Below are positions 7,500 to 17,149 of a DNA stretch of 64,000 bases, in pieces (the stretch's first letter is position 1; each line of letters begins with the position of its first letter). Position numbers and translations under genes: made by a program. The stretch comes from Aeromonas sobria (GTDB lineage: Bacteria > Pseudomonadota > Gammaproteobacteria > Enterobacterales > Aeromonadaceae), in assembly GCF_000820145.1 (NCBI RefSeq), contig NZ_CDBW01000017.1, forward strand, positions 248,001 to 312,000, in the 5' to 3' direction. The notes beneath the pieces are model-generated. The model saw only the letters and a list, made by a program, of their open reading frames with translations. It had not been told where the DNA came from and ran no database searches.

Positions 7500-8020
7500 C
7501 ACCATCCCCTCACCCCAACCCTCTCCCGGAGGGAGAGGGTGCTTGTTCACTGTTGCACGGTAGCCTCAGGCGGGCACGGTTTTGATCCCCCTCTTACTTT
7601 GCTGAGGCGAGCCCTCTTGTCCAGGCCGCGAGGCAGGATGCCGAGCGAGCAGCGCAAGGCCATGGGCAAAATCGGGAAGGGCGAGCATAGCTCGACCCGA
7701 TTTGGCGCGAGAACACGGATGTTCGAAGCGGGCTTTGGCCGGAGCCATGGATGGCGGAGGCCAAAGGCCCATCGGCGCGTGCCGTTGGACAAGAGGATGA
7801 GCCAAAGGTACCCGACGTCAGTCGGGCGAAAACGCGGGGGAGAAGACCTTTGGTGTTATTTGTTAAAGAGAGCGGGTCTTTCCAAAGTCACTCGCCCAGG
7901 CCCGAAGGGCGGGCGAAACCCCGTCGAGGGTGGCGCTCTCGTGTCCTGCGTGGCGAAGCCGCGCCATAGCATTAGCATCAATTCCGCGAACGTCTGATTA
8001 CGCTTCGCTAATCAGACCTA
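7500..8020. repeat. Hairpin-rich ~520-nt intergenic element
   Basis: A GC-rich block unlike the AT-rich DNA before it. It contains consecutive perfect hairpins. Arms of 10 bp lie at 7518-7527/7531-7540 (ACCCTCTCCC). Arms of 8 bp lie at 7733-7740/7759-7766 (CTTTGGCC). Arms of 6 bp lie at 7811-7816/7821-7826 (CCCGAC). A nested hairpin lies at 7892-7916. Arms of 9 bp lie at 7992-8000/8009-8017 (GTCTGATTA around CGCTTCGC). Open frames exist on both strands but have no start context or protein-like composition, so I treat the block as a non-coding repeat of the kind scattered between genes in gammaproteobacteria. Confidence 0.5.
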
Positions 8021-8052
8021 CAAGGGTGGCACCAACCAGGGATGGTGGATAA

Positions 8053-8078
8053 CAAAAGGGAGCCCGCTTGGGCTCCCT
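8053..8078 (-). terminator. Terminator of the trp operon
   Basis: Perfect 8-bp arms GGGAGCCC/GGGCTCCC (8058-8065 and 8070-8077) with a 4-nt loop. On the minus strand the stem is followed by TTTTG. It sits ~35 nt after the trpA stop. Confidence 0.88.
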
Positions 8079-8112
8079 TGCTTGTCATGGGGGTGGGCGT
8101 TTGACTGAACGC

Positions 8113-8919
8113 TTAGCGCAGGGTCGCCGCCTTCATCCCTTCCACAAACTCTTTCAGACGAATGAGCATATGCGCCGGGTTCTGGTGGTGGGTCTCGATG
8201 ATCTTCACCACGGCGGAGCCGGAGATGGCACCGGCGGCGCCAGCGGCGATCGCTTCACGCACCTGAGCCGGTTCGCTGATGCCAAAGCCGAGCAGGGCGG
8301 GGGGGGCGTTAAACTCGCGCAATGTGTTGATCAGGCCATCCACCGGCATGCCAGCCTTGGTCTCGGCACCGGTTACACCTGCGCGGCTCACCAGATAGGT
8401 GTAACCACTGCCAAGCTCCGCCACCTGTTTCAGGGTCTCGGCATCGCCATTGGGCGGGGCGATAAAGATGCTGTCGATACCGAACTTGTCGGCGGCTGCC
8501 TTGTAGGGGGCGCACATCTGCACCGGCACGTCGGCGACCAGCACTGAATCCACCCCCGCCTGCTGGCACTTCTCATAAAAACCGTCGATCTGGCGCACAT
8601 AGACCAGATTGGCGTAAACCAGCAGGCCAATGGGCAGTTGCGGGTACTTGGCGCGGATGCGGCCGAGCAGCTCGAAGCAGTCGTCCGGGGTGGTGTGGCT
8701 CTCGAAGGCGCGCAGGGCGGCGCCCTGAATGGTGGGGCCATCCGCCACCGGATCGGAGAAGGGAATGCCGAGTTCGAGGGCATCGGCGCCCCCTTCGACC
8801 AGCGCATCGACGATGGCCAGTGACAATTCGGGGGTGGGGTCACCCAGCATCACGAACGGCACAAAGGCGCCCTGATTGACCGCATCCAGACGGGAGAAAA
8901 GTTGTGTGTAACGGTTCAT
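8113..8919 (-). CDS. trpA: Tryptophan synthase alpha subunit
   Basis: 268 residues, identical in length to E. coli TrpA. It cleaves indole-3-glycerol phosphate to indole and glyceraldehyde 3-phosphate, passing indole to TrpB through the alpha2beta2 tunnel. Visible signatures: [16 protein letters not shown] with the catalytic-region [15 protein letters not shown] (the D is the catalytic Asp60 equivalent), [23 protein letters not shown] and [10 protein letters not shown] for the phosphate-binding end. Last gene of the trp operon; its start overlaps the trpB stop by 4 nt, which implies coupled translation. A terminator follows. Confidence 0.97.
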   Translation of the reverse strand: MNRYTQLFSRLDAVNQGAFVPFVMLGDPTPELSLAIVDALVEGGADALELGIPFSDPVADGPTIQGAALRAFESHTTPDDCFELLGRIRAKYPQLPIGLLVYANLVYVRQIDGFYEKCQQAGVDSVLVADVPVQMCAPYKAAADKFGIDSIFIAPPNGDAETLKQVAELGSGYTYLVSRAGVTGAETKAGMPVDGLINTLREFNAPPALLGFGISEPAQVREAIAAGAAGAISGSAVVKIIETHHQNPAHMLIRLKEFVEGMKAATLR

Positions 8920-10124
8920 TTGCAGGTTCCTTCTTTCTCAAAGCTTTCTGTTTCCAAGATATCGGCAACGGTGAAGATATCTTTGTCGCCACGGCCGGAG
9001 AGGTTGACGATCAGCACCTGCTCTTTTTCCGGTTCACTGCGGGCCATCTTGAGGGCGTGAGCCAGCGCGTGGGAGGACTCCAGTGCCGGGATGATCCCTT
9101 CGGATTTGGCCAGCTCCTGGAAGGCGTCCAGCGCCTCCTTGTCGGTGATGGAGACATACTCGGCGCGGCCGATGGAGGCCAGATGGGCGTGCTGCGGGCC
9201 GACGGAGGGGAAATCCAGCCCCGCCGAGACGGAGTAGGACTCCTGAATTTGCCCCTGCTTGTCCTGCATCAGGTAGGAGTGCATGCCAAAGAAGACCCCC
9301 TTGCTGCCGTGCCCCAGCGGCGCACCGTGCTCGCCACTCTCGATGCCGTGGCCACCCGGCTCGACCCCGATCAGACGCACCTCTTTGTTGTCGATAAAGT
9401 CGGCAAACATGCCGATGGCGTTAGAACCGCCGCCGACGCAGGCGATCACCGCATCGGGCAGCCGCTCCTCTTTCTTGAAGCACTGGGCCTTGGCCTCTTC
9501 GCCGATCATCTTCTGGAACTCCCGCACGATAGTGGGGAAGGGGTGCGGACCAGCGGCGGTGCCAAGCAGGTAGTGGGCGGAGTCGTAGTTGGCAGCCCAG
9601 TCACGCAGCGCCTCGTTGCAGGCATCTTTCAGGGTGCTGGAGCCGGAGTGCACCGGAATGACGGTGGCCCCCATCAGCTTCATGCGAAATACGTTGGGCT
9701 TCTGGCGCTCGCAATCCTTGGCACCCATGTAGACCCGGCACTTGAGGCCAAGCAGGGCGCAGGCCAGCGCCGTGGCGACGCCGTGCTGACCGGCGCCGGT
9801 CTCGGCGATGATCTCTGTTTTGCCCATCCGCTTGGCCAGCAGCGCCTGACCCAGCACCTGGTTGGTCTTGTGGGCGCCGCCGTGCAGCAGGTCTTCACGC
9901 TTGAGATAGAGGCGGGTCTTGGTGCCCTTGGTCAAATTGCGAGTCAGGGTGAGCGGGGTCGGGCGACCGGCATATTCGGTCAGCAGCTCCTGAAATTCGG
10001 CGATAAAGGCCGGGTCTTCCTGGGCATCGACGAAGGCTTTTTCCAGCTGAAGCAGGGCGGGGATCAGGATTTGGGGCACGTACATGCCACCAAATTCACC
10101 AAAAAACGGGTTGAGCAGGGTCAT
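8916..10124 (-). CDS. trpB: Tryptophan synthase beta subunit
   Basis: 402 residues. PLP enzyme that condenses indole with serine to tryptophan. The PLP lysine is K86 in [15 protein letters not shown]. The [10 protein letters not shown] loop (catalytic-cycle Glu region, TGAGQHG) and the phosphate loop [12 protein letters not shown] are intact, and the protein ends with NLSGRGDKD...DILE as in other TrpB proteins. The gene overlaps trpA by 4 nt. A gap of 67 nt separates it from trpCF, with no obvious promoter inside. Confidence 0.98.
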   Translation of the reverse strand: MTLLNPFFGEFGGMYVPQILIPALLQLEKAFVDAQEDPAFIAEFQELLTEYAGRPTPLTLTRNLTKGTKTRLYLKREDLLHGGAHKTNQVLGQALLAKRMGKTEIIAETGAGQHGVATALACALLGLKCRVYMGAKDCERQKPNVFRMKLMGATVIPVHSGSSTLKDACNEALRDWAANYDSAHYLLGTAAGPHPFPTIVREFQKMIGEEAKAQCFKKEERLPDAVIACVGGGSNAIGMFADFIDNKEVRLIGVEPGGHGIESGEHGAPLGHGSKGVFFGMHSYLMQDKQGQIQESYSVSAGLDFPSVGPQHAHLASIGRAEYVSITDKEALDAFQELAKSEGIIPALESSHALAHALKMARSEPEKEQVLIVNLSGRGDKDIFTVADILETESFEKEGTCK

Positions 10125-10191
10125 GGTTTCTTCCTTATACCTTGAGTCAAAAACGGAACATCAAAAACGATACAGAGATCCAGTGGCCGCC

Positions 10192-11625
10192 TTACAGCGC
10201 GCGTAGGGCGGCGAAGGCGGCGGCGAGTTTGTGGCCATCTTTCTGGCCTGGGGCACTCTCTACCCCGGAGTTGAAATCAAGGCCGAGGCAACCCACTTGA
10301 GCGGCCTGCAGGGCGTTGTCGGGATTCAGGCCGCCCGCCAGCATCAATTTGCTCTTGTCGAGCGTGGCCAGCAGGGCCCAGTCGAACGCCTGACCGGTGC
10401 CGCCGCTCTGGCTGCCTACTTTCGTATCCAGCAGCAGCCGATCCGCCGGATAGTCGAGGGCGGGCAGCGGCTCGCCGCTTTCTTTGTCAAGAGAGACGCC
10501 TATGGCTTTCCAGATCTGGCAACTTGCAGGCAGCAGCGGACGCAGCACCTCGATATAGGCGGCATCCTCATCCCCATGCAGTTGCACCGCGGCTAGTCCC
10601 AGCGCCTCCACCGTTTTGGCGATGGTCTCTTGCTGGGCGTTGCGAAACACCCCCACATAGGAGAGCGGCGCACCTGCCATCACGGTACGGGCGGTGGGAA
10701 TGTCCACATAGCGCGGGCTCTTCGCCACAAAGATCAGGCCGCCGAACACCGCCCCCGCCTGATGGGCTGCGGCGGCATCGTCGGCGCGGGTCAGGCCACA
10801 CACCTTGTTCTGACCCAGTACCAGTTTGCGCACTGCCGCTTCCAGATCCGGCTCGGCCATCAGGGAGGAGCCCACCAGAAAGCCCTTGGCGTGGTGGCGC
10901 AGGTCCGCCACCTGAGCGCGGTGGTTGATCCCAGACTCGCTGATCACGACCCGGTCGGAGGGAATGTCTTTGGCCAGCTGTTTGGTGCGGTTCAGATCCA
11001 CGCTCAAGTCCCGCAGATCCCGGTTGTTGATGCCTATCACCGGCGCGCCCAGCGCGATGGCGCGGGTCAGCTCCTCTTCATTGCTCACCTCGGTGAGCAC
11101 GCCAAGGCCCAGTTCTTTGGCCACCGCAAACAGGGCGCGATAGCCTTCGTCGGTGAGCACCGAGAGCATCAAGAGGATGGCGTCCGCCTGATAATGGCGG
11201 GCCAGATAGACCTGATAGGGGTCAATCATGAAATCCTTGCAGAGCACCGGCTGGCTGACGCGGCTGCGTACCCGCGGCAAAAAGGCGAAATTCCCCTGAA
11301 AGAATTTCTCGTCGGTCAGCACCGAGATGGCGGTGGCGTATTTGCCATAGATGTCGGCGATGGCCTCCGGGCTGAAATCATCGCGGATCAGCCCCTTGGA
11401 GGGGGAGGCCTTCTTGCACTCCAGAATAAAGCGGGTGGAACCGGCCTTGAGGGCGCCGACGAAATCCCGATCGCTGGGGGTCAGCGCGCTCTGGAAGCTC
11501 TCCAGCGGCTGGGCCAGCTTGCGGGCGGCAACCCACGCCTGCTTGGCCGCCACGATTTTGCCGAGGATGGTCTGGCTGATGGAGCCCATGTTCAGAAAAG
11601 CATGGGGGGCAATAAGGTCTGACAT
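10192..11625 (-). CDS. trpCF: Bifunctional indole-3-glycerol-phosphate synthase / phosphoribosylanthranilate isomerase
   Basis: 477 residues from ATG 11625. The N-terminal barrel (to ~285) is TrpC: ILECKKASPSKGLIRDDF, SVLTDEKFFQGNF, PVLCKDFMIDPYQVYLA, GINNRDLRDLSVDLNRT and VISESGI. The C-terminal barrel is TrpF: NKVCGLTRADDAAAAHQAGA, YVGVFRNA, VQLHGDED, LLLDTKVGSQSGGTGQAFDW and GLDFNSGVE. This is the fused form of enteric and related bacteria. The start at 11625 follows AAGGATAACGAG, a good ribosome site; an upstream in-frame ATG at 11703 overlaps the trpD stop and would add 26 poorly conserved residues, but cannot be excluded. Confidence 0.95.
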   Translation of the reverse strand: MSDLIAPHAFLNMGSISQTILGKIVAAKQAWVAARKLAQPLESFQSALTPSDRDFVGALKAGSTRFILECKKASPSKGLIRDDFSPEAIADIYGKYATAISVLTDEKFFQGNFAFLPRVRSRVSQPVLCKDFMIDPYQVYLARHYQADAILLMLSVLTDEGYRALFAVAKELGLGVLTEVSNEEELTRAIALGAPVIGINNRDLRDLSVDLNRTKQLAKDIPSDRVVISESGINHRAQVADLRHHAKGFLVGSSLMAEPDLEAAVRKLVLGQNKVCGLTRADDAAAAHQAGAVFGGLIFVAKSPRYVDIPTARTVMAGAPLSYVGVFRNAQQETIAKTVEALGLAAVQLHGDEDAAYIEVLRPLLPASCQIWKAIGVSLDKESGEPLPALDYPADRLLLDTKVGSQSGGTGQAFDWALLATLDKSKLMLAGGLNPDNALQAAQVGCLGLDFNSGVESAPGQKDGHKLAAAFAALRAL

Positions 11626-11699
11626 CTCGTTATCCTTGCGAAGCTGGCTCTTGCCCTGCGGGCGTTCTGAATGACTGTTGTGCAACGTGGTGGCTGACA

Positions 11700-12728
11700 T
11701 CATGCCTCCTGATGGCCCGCTTCCTGATGGCTCAAAGTGGCCAGCCGGGCGGCGATCTCTGCCGCTTTACCGCTCGCCAGCACCGCCAGCACTTCGGCCG
11801 CCGCGCTCTTGAGATCTTTCGCCTTGCCCGCCATCAGCAGCAGCGGCGCCACGTTGGCGGCGATGGCTGCGTTGTGGGCCGGGGTGCCTTGCCCTGCCAG
11901 AATGGCGGCGGTGATGGCGCGGTTCTCTTCCGGTTCTCCCCCCTGAATGGCGCTGACCGGATAGGTATCGAGGCCAAAGTCAGCCGGGGTGATCATGAAT
12001 TCGCGGATCTCGCCGTCACGGATCTGGGCCACCTGGGTCGGGCCGTGGATGGCAATCTCATCGAGCCCGGCGCCGTGAACCACCATACCTGTTTTCAATC
12101 CCAGTGCCAGCAGGGTTTCGGCGATGGGGCGCACCAGCTCGGGGGCATAGACCCCCATCAGCTGATAGGTGGGGCGGGCGGGGTTGATGAGCGGCCCCAG
12201 CACGTTGAACAGGGTGCGGGTCTTGAGGGCCTGACGTACCGGCATGGCGTGGCGCACTCCTGCGTGGTACTGGGGGGCGAACAGGAAGCAGATGCCAAGC
12301 TCGTCCAGACAGTGGCGCGCCTGCACCGGGCTCATGTCGAGCTTGATCCCCATCTTGTCGAGCAGATCGCTCGAACCCGATTTGCTCGAGACCGAACGGT
12401 TGCCGTGCTTTGCCACTTTCAGGCCACAGGCGGCGGCGACCAGCGCCGAGGTGGTGGAGACGTTGATGGTGTTGAGACCATCGCCACCGGTGCCGACGAT
12501 GTCGCAGAACTCGTAGTCCGGACGCGGGAAGTCGCGCGCTTCCGCCAGCAGCGCTTCGGCGGCACCGGCGATCTCCTCCGGGGTCTCCCCCTTGATCTTG
12601 AGGGCGGTCAGCAGGCTTGCGAGAACGATGGGATCCACTTCGCCACGTACCACCTGGCCGAAGGCGTCGCGGGTACTTTCACGGCTCAGAGACTGACCCT
12701 GATAGAGGGTGTTGAGATGTTGATGCAT
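11700..12728 (-). CDS. trpD: Anthranilate phosphoribosyltransferase
   Basis: 342 residues. Transfers the phosphoribosyl group of PRPP to anthranilate. The PRPP and anthranilate motifs are present: DIVGTGGDGLNTINVST, KHGNRSVSSKSGSSDLLDKMG, FLFAPQYHAGVRHAMPVR and RTLFNVLGPLINPA. Here TrpD is a stand-alone protein, separate from the glutamine amidotransferase TrpG, unlike the E. coli TrpGD fusion. It sits 15 nt downstream of trpG in the same operon. Confidence 0.96.
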   Translation of the reverse strand: MHQHLNTLYQGQSLSRESTRDAFGQVVRGEVDPIVLASLLTALKIKGETPEEIAGAAEALLAEARDFPRPDYEFCDIVGTGGDGLNTINVSTTSALVAAACGLKVAKHGNRSVSSKSGSSDLLDKMGIKLDMSPVQARHCLDELGICFLFAPQYHAGVRHAMPVRQALKTRTLFNVLGPLINPARPTYQLMGVYAPELVRPIAETLLALGLKTGMVVHGAGLDEIAIHGPTQVAQIRDGEIREFMITPADFGLDTYPVSAIQGGEPEENRAITAAILAGQGTPAHNAAIAANVAPLLLMAGKAKDLKSAAAEVLAVLASGKAAEIAARLATLSHQEAGHQEA

Positions 12729-12743
12729 GTTGGTCTCCTTACC

Positions 12744-13343
12744 TTAACGCACGCTGCTTTCTGGGCGGGTGATATGGGCGAGCGCCTGGGTCAGCAGGCG
12801 GGCCCCTTCCGAGGTCATGATGGATTCCGGGTGGAACTGGAAACCCAGCACCCGCTCATCCTGCTGCTCTATGGCCATGGGCATGCCCTGATAGTGGGCA
12901 ATCACCGTCAGCTCTTCTGGCACATAGGTGGCGACCAGCGAGTGGTAGCGGGCCACCGGCAGCGGGCTCGGCAGACCGGCAAAGGCGCCGTGGCCGTTGT
13001 GCTCAATCAGGGAGCGCTTGCCGTGGACGATTTCACCCGCCGCACCGACGGTGCCGCCATAGGCTTCGCACAGGGCCTGATGTCCGAGGCAGATACCGAG
13101 GATCGGCACCTGACCGCGGGCCAGCTTGATGAGGTCAATGAGGCAACCCGCTTCATGGGGCGCGCCCGGCCCCGGCGAGAGCACCAGCACCGCATCCCCT
13201 TCGCAGGCGGCGATCTCGCTCATGATGCGACTGGCCGGCAGGCTGTTGCGGTAGATCCGTACCGGATAACCGAGGGAGCGGAACTGGTCGACCAGGTTGT
13301 AGGTAAATGAATCGAAGTTATCGAGCAGGAAGATATTAGTCAT
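12744..13343 (-). CDS. trpG: Anthranilate synthase component II (glutamine amidotransferase)
   Basis: 199 residues, one class I glutamine amidotransferase domain. It supplies ammonia from glutamine to TrpE. The nucleophile cysteine is in [18 protein letters not shown], with the His-Glu of the triad in [12 protein letters not shown], and the oxyanion loop is [13 protein letters not shown]. The gene overlaps the end of trpE by 8 nt. Given its position it serves anthranilate synthase; pabA-type use in folate synthesis is possible but not indicated. Confidence 0.96.
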   Translation of the reverse strand: MTNIFLLDNFDSFTYNLVDQFRSLGYPVRIYRNSLPASRIMSEIAACEGDAVLVLSPGPGAPHEAGCLIDLIKLARGQVPILGICLGHQALCEAYGGTVGAAGEIVHGKRSLIEHNGHGAFAGLPSPLPVARYHSLVATYVPEELTVIAHYQGMPMAIEQQDERVLGFQFHPESIMTSEGARLLTQALAHITRPESSVR

Positions 13344-14970
13344 GGCTCACGTCCTTATGTTGCTCCTGCTGGGCGCTCAAGGCTTGCAGGGAGGTGCCAT
13401 GGCTGGCGGCGATGGCGGCCAATACGGCGGCCGCCTTGGCGCGGGTCTCGTCCGCTTCGGCCTGGGGTTTGGAGTCATAGACCACCCCGGCACCGGCCTG
13501 CACATGGGCCACGCCCTCTTTGACAAACGCCGAGCGGATCACGATGCAGGTATCCATCTCGCCTGCGCCGTTGATGTAGCCAACGGCGCCGCCGTAGCTG
13601 CCGCGGCGTTTGCCTTCCACCATGCGAATAAGCTCACTGGCGCGGATCTTGGGGGCGCCGGTGAGGGTGCCCATGTTCATGCAGGCCTGATAGGCGTGCA
13701 GGGCGTCCAGATCCGAGCGCAATGTGCCCACCACCTTGGAGACCAGATGCATCACGTGGCTGTAGCGATCCACTTTCAGCAGCTCCTTGACGTAGCGGGT
13801 GCCGGGCTCCGAGATGCGGGCGATGTCGTTGCGGCCCAGATCAACCAGCATCAGGTGTTCGGCGACCTCTTTTTCATCCTGACGCAGCTCCAGCTCGATG
13901 CGGCCATCCAGATCCCGGTTGATGCTGCCATCCGGGTTCAAGCCCCGGCGGCGGGTACCGGCGATGGGGTACATCTCCACCTCGCGGCTGGCGGCGCAGA
14001 ATTTCACCGCGCTCTCCGGTGAAGCGCCAAACAGGGTGAAGTTTTCATCCTGCACATAGAACATGTAGGGGCTGGGGTTGGTCTGCTTGAGGCGGCGATA
14101 GGCGGCCAGCGGACTCGGGCAGGGCAGGGAGAAGCAGCGGGACGGCACCACCTGGAAGATATCGCCACGGCGGATAAAGCCCTTGAGCTTCTCCACCTCG
14201 GCGCAGAACTGCTTGTCGCTCTTGTCCACGCTCATACCGCCGGTAAGGGCCGCAGTGGCCAGCTCGGCGCAGAGGGGTTGCTGGCAAAGTTGTTTGAAGT
14301 CGGTGAGCCGCTCGCTCAGGCGGGTGTATCTGTCGTCTATCTGGCTCTCATCGCTATCGCCGCCGAAGATGCAGGCGAGCAGTTGGGTAGAGCGCTCGAT
14401 ATGGTCGATGGTGATCAGGGTCTCGGCCACATAGAAGCAGTAGTCGGGGCAGTTGTTGCTCCCCTCCGGCACCTCTGGCAGATCCTCGAAGGAAGCGATC
14501 AGGTCGTAGGCGAAGCTGCCCGCCATAAACAGAGCTTCTTTACCCAGCTGGCACTGCAGCTCCTGTTGCAGGGTGCGCAGCACGTCCAGCACGCTGCTCC
14601 CCTTGAGGCGAGAATCTTCATCTTGCTCCCGATCGGAGGCCGGGAAGTCGAGCTGCAATTCGCCATCCACCAGCGAGCGTGCCACCACCGCAGGCAGCCG
14701 CTCGGCCAGCAGGCTCTGCAACTGGGCGCCGTTGTCGTTCAGGGTGCGCACCCGCACGGTACGGCCATGGCACTCGATGCGCAGGCAGGCATCTACCAGC
14801 AGCAGGCTCTGCTTGCCCGCTTTGGAGTCTATCTCGACTGATTCCAGCAGCAGATTGTTGGGGCGGCCCTGACAAAGGCGGGTATAGAGCGCCAGCGGGT
14901 CAGCCACATAAGGGGCGTTGAGTTTGAGGGTATCGAATTCACCCAGAGGAAGGCGATGTGTGGCTGTCAT
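13336..14970 (-). CDS. trpE: Anthranilate synthase component I
   Basis: 544 residues. Converts chorismate to anthranilate, the first committed step to tryptophan. The tryptophan feedback site LLES is at ~41-44 ([11 protein letters not shown]). The chorismate-binding half has [80 protein letters not shown] and [19 protein letters not shown] 14970 follows AAGGGAACG at good spacing. It is the first structural gene behind the trpL attenuator. Confidence 0.97.
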   Translation of the reverse strand: MTATHRLPLGEFDTLKLNAPYVADPLALYTRLCQGRPNNLLLESVEIDSKAGKQSLLLVDACLRIECHGRTVRVRTLNDNGAQLQSLLAERLPAVVARSLVDGELQLDFPASDREQDEDSRLKGSSVLDVLRTLQQELQCQLGKEALFMAGSFAYDLIASFEDLPEVPEGSNNCPDYCFYVAETLITIDHIERSTQLLACIFGGDSDESQIDDRYTRLSERLTDFKQLCQQPLCAELATAALTGGMSVDKSDKQFCAEVEKLKGFIRRGDIFQVVPSRCFSLPCPSPLAAYRRLKQTNPSPYMFYVQDENFTLFGASPESAVKFCAASREVEMYPIAGTRRRGLNPDGSINRDLDGRIELELRQDEKEVAEHLMLVDLGRNDIARISEPGTRYVKELLKVDRYSHVMHLVSKVVGTLRSDLDALHAYQACMNMGTLTGAPKIRASELIRMVEGKRRGSYGGAVGYINGAGEMDTCIVIRSAFVKEGVAHVQAGAGVVYDSKPQAEADETRAKAAAVLAAIAASHGTSLQALSAQQEQHKDVSHD

Positions 14971-15126
14971 AGTGCGTTCCCTTGCGTGTGATGCGTTTTA
15001 CCGATGTTCATGACATTGAATTCCTTGAAAATTAAATTGGTTTAGGCGGTTTCATCAGGGGCGCCATCGCCAGGTCAGTGTTCTTGTCTGAATTCTCGGT
15101 TTCATCACAGGTCCATTTGCCGGATA

Positions 15127-15156
15127 ATAAAAAAGCCCGCTGGGGTCAGCGGGCTT
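15127..15156 (-). terminator. trp attenuator terminator
   Basis: AGCCCGCT (15134-15141) and AGCGGGCT (15148-15155) form an 8-bp stem with a GC-rich 6-nt loop and a U-run on the minus strand. The competing antiterminator is readable: GCGGGC just after the trpL stop (complement of 15210-15215) can pair with GCCCGC of the upstream arm (complement of 15149-15154). A 1:2 pause hairpin forms between the Trp-codon region and the GTGTGG stretch. This is classical ribosome-mediated attenuation. Confidence 0.9.
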
Positions 15157-15218
15157 TTTATTTGGGTTCTTAATTTGCTGTCAGATTACAGATACAGCAA
15201 CGACCACACGCCCGCATG

Positions 15219-15269
15219 TCAGGGAGTGTGCCACCACCAGCTTGCTTTCAGGGTGATTGTCGTTTGCAT
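15219..15269 (-). CDS. trpL: trp leader peptide
   Basis: 16 codons: MQTTITLKASWWWHTP, then TGA. Three consecutive Trp codons (15231-15239) followed by His-Thr-Pro and a stop are the hallmark of a trp leader. An AGGATTTT element precedes the ATG. Ribosome stalling at the Trp codons in low tryptophan would free the segment after the stop to form the antiterminator. A possible -35 TTGACT lies at 15334-15339 but its -10 is poor. No TrpR-like CTAGT/ACTAG operator was found upstream. Confidence 0.93.
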   Translation of the reverse strand: MQTTITLKASWWWHTP

Positions 15270-15408
15270 GATAAAATCCTGTAAAAAGATGTTTGCAATG
15301 AAGTGCCTACAGAAAACGATAAAGCCGCGGCCAAGTCAAGTCGCTTTTTAGCCTTCTTTCACCGATTTGCCATGAATGGTGACCTGACCACGAGAGCGGA
15401 ATTACCTG

Positions 15409-16290
15409 ATGAGATTCGATCTGCACTGCCATACCACTGCCTCCGACGGGGTGCTGAGCCCGGCCGACCTGGTGCGCCGCGCCGCTGAAAAACAGGTCGA
15501 GGTGTTAGCGGTTACTGACCACGACACCCTTGATGGCCTTGATGAAGTGCGCCGCACTATCGAGAGTGAGCAACTGCCGCTGCGACTGGTGAGCGGGGTC
15601 GAGATCTCCACCGGCTGGGAGCACCACGAGATCCATATCGTGGCGCTGGGGGTGGATGAAAAAAATCCGCTGCTGGTGGCATTTTTAGCTGGCCAACGGG
15701 CCCGTCGCGAGGCGCGGGCACTGGAAATAGGGCGTCGTCTGGAAAAGTGCCTGATCCCCGGCACCTATGAAGAGGCCAAAGCGCTGGCCGGTGACGCCGC
15801 CGTGACCCGTGCTCACTTTGCCCGGGTGCTGGTGGCGCGCGGGGTGGCCGACAACATGCAGAAGGTATTCAAGAAGTACCTGAGCCGGGGCAATAAAGGC
15901 TATGTTCCGGCCGAATGGCCAGAGATGAGCGAGGCGATCAGCGCCATTCACGCCGCTGGCGGGCTGGCGGTACTGGCTCACCCCAGCCGCTATGGTCTCA
16001 CCGCCAAGTGGATTAAGCGGTTACTGGTGGCTTTCAAGGCAGCCGGTGGTGATGCCATGGAGGTGTCATTGCCCCAGCAGAGCCCGCAGGAGCGGGCCAA
16101 CCTCGGTCAGTGGGCCAAGGATCACGACCTGTGCATTTCGGTGGGATCGGATTTTCACTTCCCTTCCAACTGGACCGAGCTGGGCCGCCACCTCTGGTTG
16201 CCCAAAGAGGGCATGCCGGTCTGGTTGGCCTATCCCGATCACTTTGGGCTCACCACCGAGCAACACACAGAGCTGCTGGCGAGCCGGTAA
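15409..16290 (+). CDS. rnm: 5'-3' exoribonuclease RNase AM (PHP domain; formerly YciV/TrpH)
   Basis: 293 residues, the usual length. PHP-family metal motifs: RFDLHCHTTASDG (H6, H8), AVTDHDTLDG, GVEIST, HIVALG, VLAHPSRYG and VGSDFH near the C-terminus. The E. coli homologue trims 5' ends of rRNAs and digests short RNAs. It lies divergent to trp, as in enteric bacteria, and is followed by yciO in the same direction. A 74-nt copy of its own 3' end, including the stop, lies 113 nt further on. Confidence 0.93.
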   Translation: MRFDLHCHTTASDGVLSPADLVRRAAEKQVEVLAVTDHDTLDGLDEVRRTIESEQLPLRLVSGVEISTGWEHHEIHIVALGVDEKNPLLVAFLAGQRARREARALEIGRRLEKCLIPGTYEEAKALAGDAAVTRAHFARVLVARGVADNMQKVFKKYLSRGNKGYVPAEWPEMSEAISAIHAAGGLAVLAHPSRYGLTAKWIKRLLVAFKAAGGDAMEVSLPQQSPQERANLGQWAKDHDLCISVGSDFHFPSNWTELGRHLWLPKEGMPVWLAYPDHFGLTTEQHTELLASR

Positions 16291-16405
16291 CGGCACCAGC
16301 GCAATAGGGAAGGCAAGAGGGAATGGCCATAGTGTGGCTGGCCTATCCCGGCCACTTTGGACTCACCACCGAGCAACACGCAGAGCTGCTGGCGAGCCGC
16401 TAACG
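16219..16405 (+). repeat. Tandem duplication of the rnm 3' end
   Basis: 16219-16292 (last ~24 codons of rnm plus stop) is repeated at 16332-16405 with only a few substitutions; the second copy still encodes AYPGHFGLTTEQHAELLASR and a stop codon. Between the copies is 39 nt of unrelated sequence. Directly after the second copy a 19-nt unit beginning GAAGTGGCC is itself repeated (16414-16432, 16433-16451). The spare tail is not translated in frame with rnm. Confidence 0.85.
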
Positions 16406-16528
16406 ATGCTAGCGAAGTGGCCGCAAGCAGGTGAAGTGGCCACAAACAGGTTAAGGTAGTGTCATGGGTCTGGAACCCGTGGCCATACGAGCGGGCAGGT
16501 ATTGCTGCCCCCATTGCGAGAACAAGCT

Positions 16529-17149
16529 ATGAGTCAGCATTTTTACGTACATCCGGAAAATCCTCAGGCCCGTCTGATCAGTCAGGCGGTACAGATCATC
16601 CAGAACGGCGGCGTCATCGTCTATCCGACCGATTCCGGCTATGCGCTGGGTTGTCAGATGGGTGACAAGGGGGCGCTGGAGCGCATCTGCCGCATCCGTC
16701 GCCTCGATGCCAACCACGACTTCACTCTGGTGTGCCGTGATCTCTCCGAGATCGCCACCTACGCCAAGGTGGACAACGGCGCGTTTCGCCTGATCAAGAA
16801 CAACACCCCGGGCGCCTACACCTTCATCTTCAAGGCGACCAAAGAGGTGCCACGTCGCTTGATGAACGAGAAGAAGAAGACCATTGGTATTCGGGTGCCG
16901 GATAACCTGATTGCCCAGGCACTGCTGGAGGCGCTCGGCGAGCCGCTGCTCTCCACTACCCTGATCCTGCCGGACTCCGAGATGGCCGAGTTCGATCCGG
17001 AAGAGATCTTCGACAAGCTGGGCAAGCAGATCGATCTGGTGGTCAACGGCGGTTATCTGGGCGAGCAGCCCACCACAGTGGTGGATTTCTCTGACGACGA
17101 GCCGGTGCTGCGTCGTCGCGGTGCCGGGGATCCGACCCCGTTTGAGTGA
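16529..17149 (+). CDS. yciO: YciO/YrdC/Sua5-family protein
   Basis: 206 residues from ATG 16529 (MSQHFYVHPENPQ), which follows a weak GAGAAC site. The YrdC fold motifs are present: GGVIVYPTDSGYALGC, KNNTPGAYTFIFKATKEVPRRL, KKKTIGIRVPDN and STTLILP. The family includes threonylcarbamoyl-AMP synthases for tRNA t6A. YciO is the paralogue with low activity in E. coli, and the full-length match with the VYPTDSGYALGC variant points to YciO rather than TsaC. It overlaps scpA in a compact rightward operon. Confidence 0.92.
   Translation: MSQHFYVHPENPQARLISQAVQIIQNGGVIVYPTDSGYALGCQMGDKGALERICRIRRLDANHDFTLVCRDLSEIATYAKVDNGAFRLIKNNTPGAYTFIFKATKEVPRRLMNEKKKTIGIRVPDNLIAQALLEALGEPLLSTTLILPDSEMAEFDPEEIFDKLGKQIDLVVNGGYLGEQPTTVVDFSDDEPVLRRRGAGDPTPFE

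Noticed and set aside
7497-7997. Open frame of ~166 codons within the hairpin-rich block
   Set aside because: No ribosome site, atypical composition (many R, G, P), and it runs through several perfect hairpins; overlapping frames on both strands look alike.
8904-10145. Plus-strand open frame opposite trpB
   Set aside because: Antisense shadow of trpB; no ribosome site.
11712-13310. Plus-strand open frame opposite trpD and trpG
   Set aside because: It spans two genuine minus-strand genes and shows no domain.
15270-15410. TrpR operator
   Set aside because: No CTAGT/ACTAG-type inverted repeat was found; a lone TTGACT -35 is not enough.
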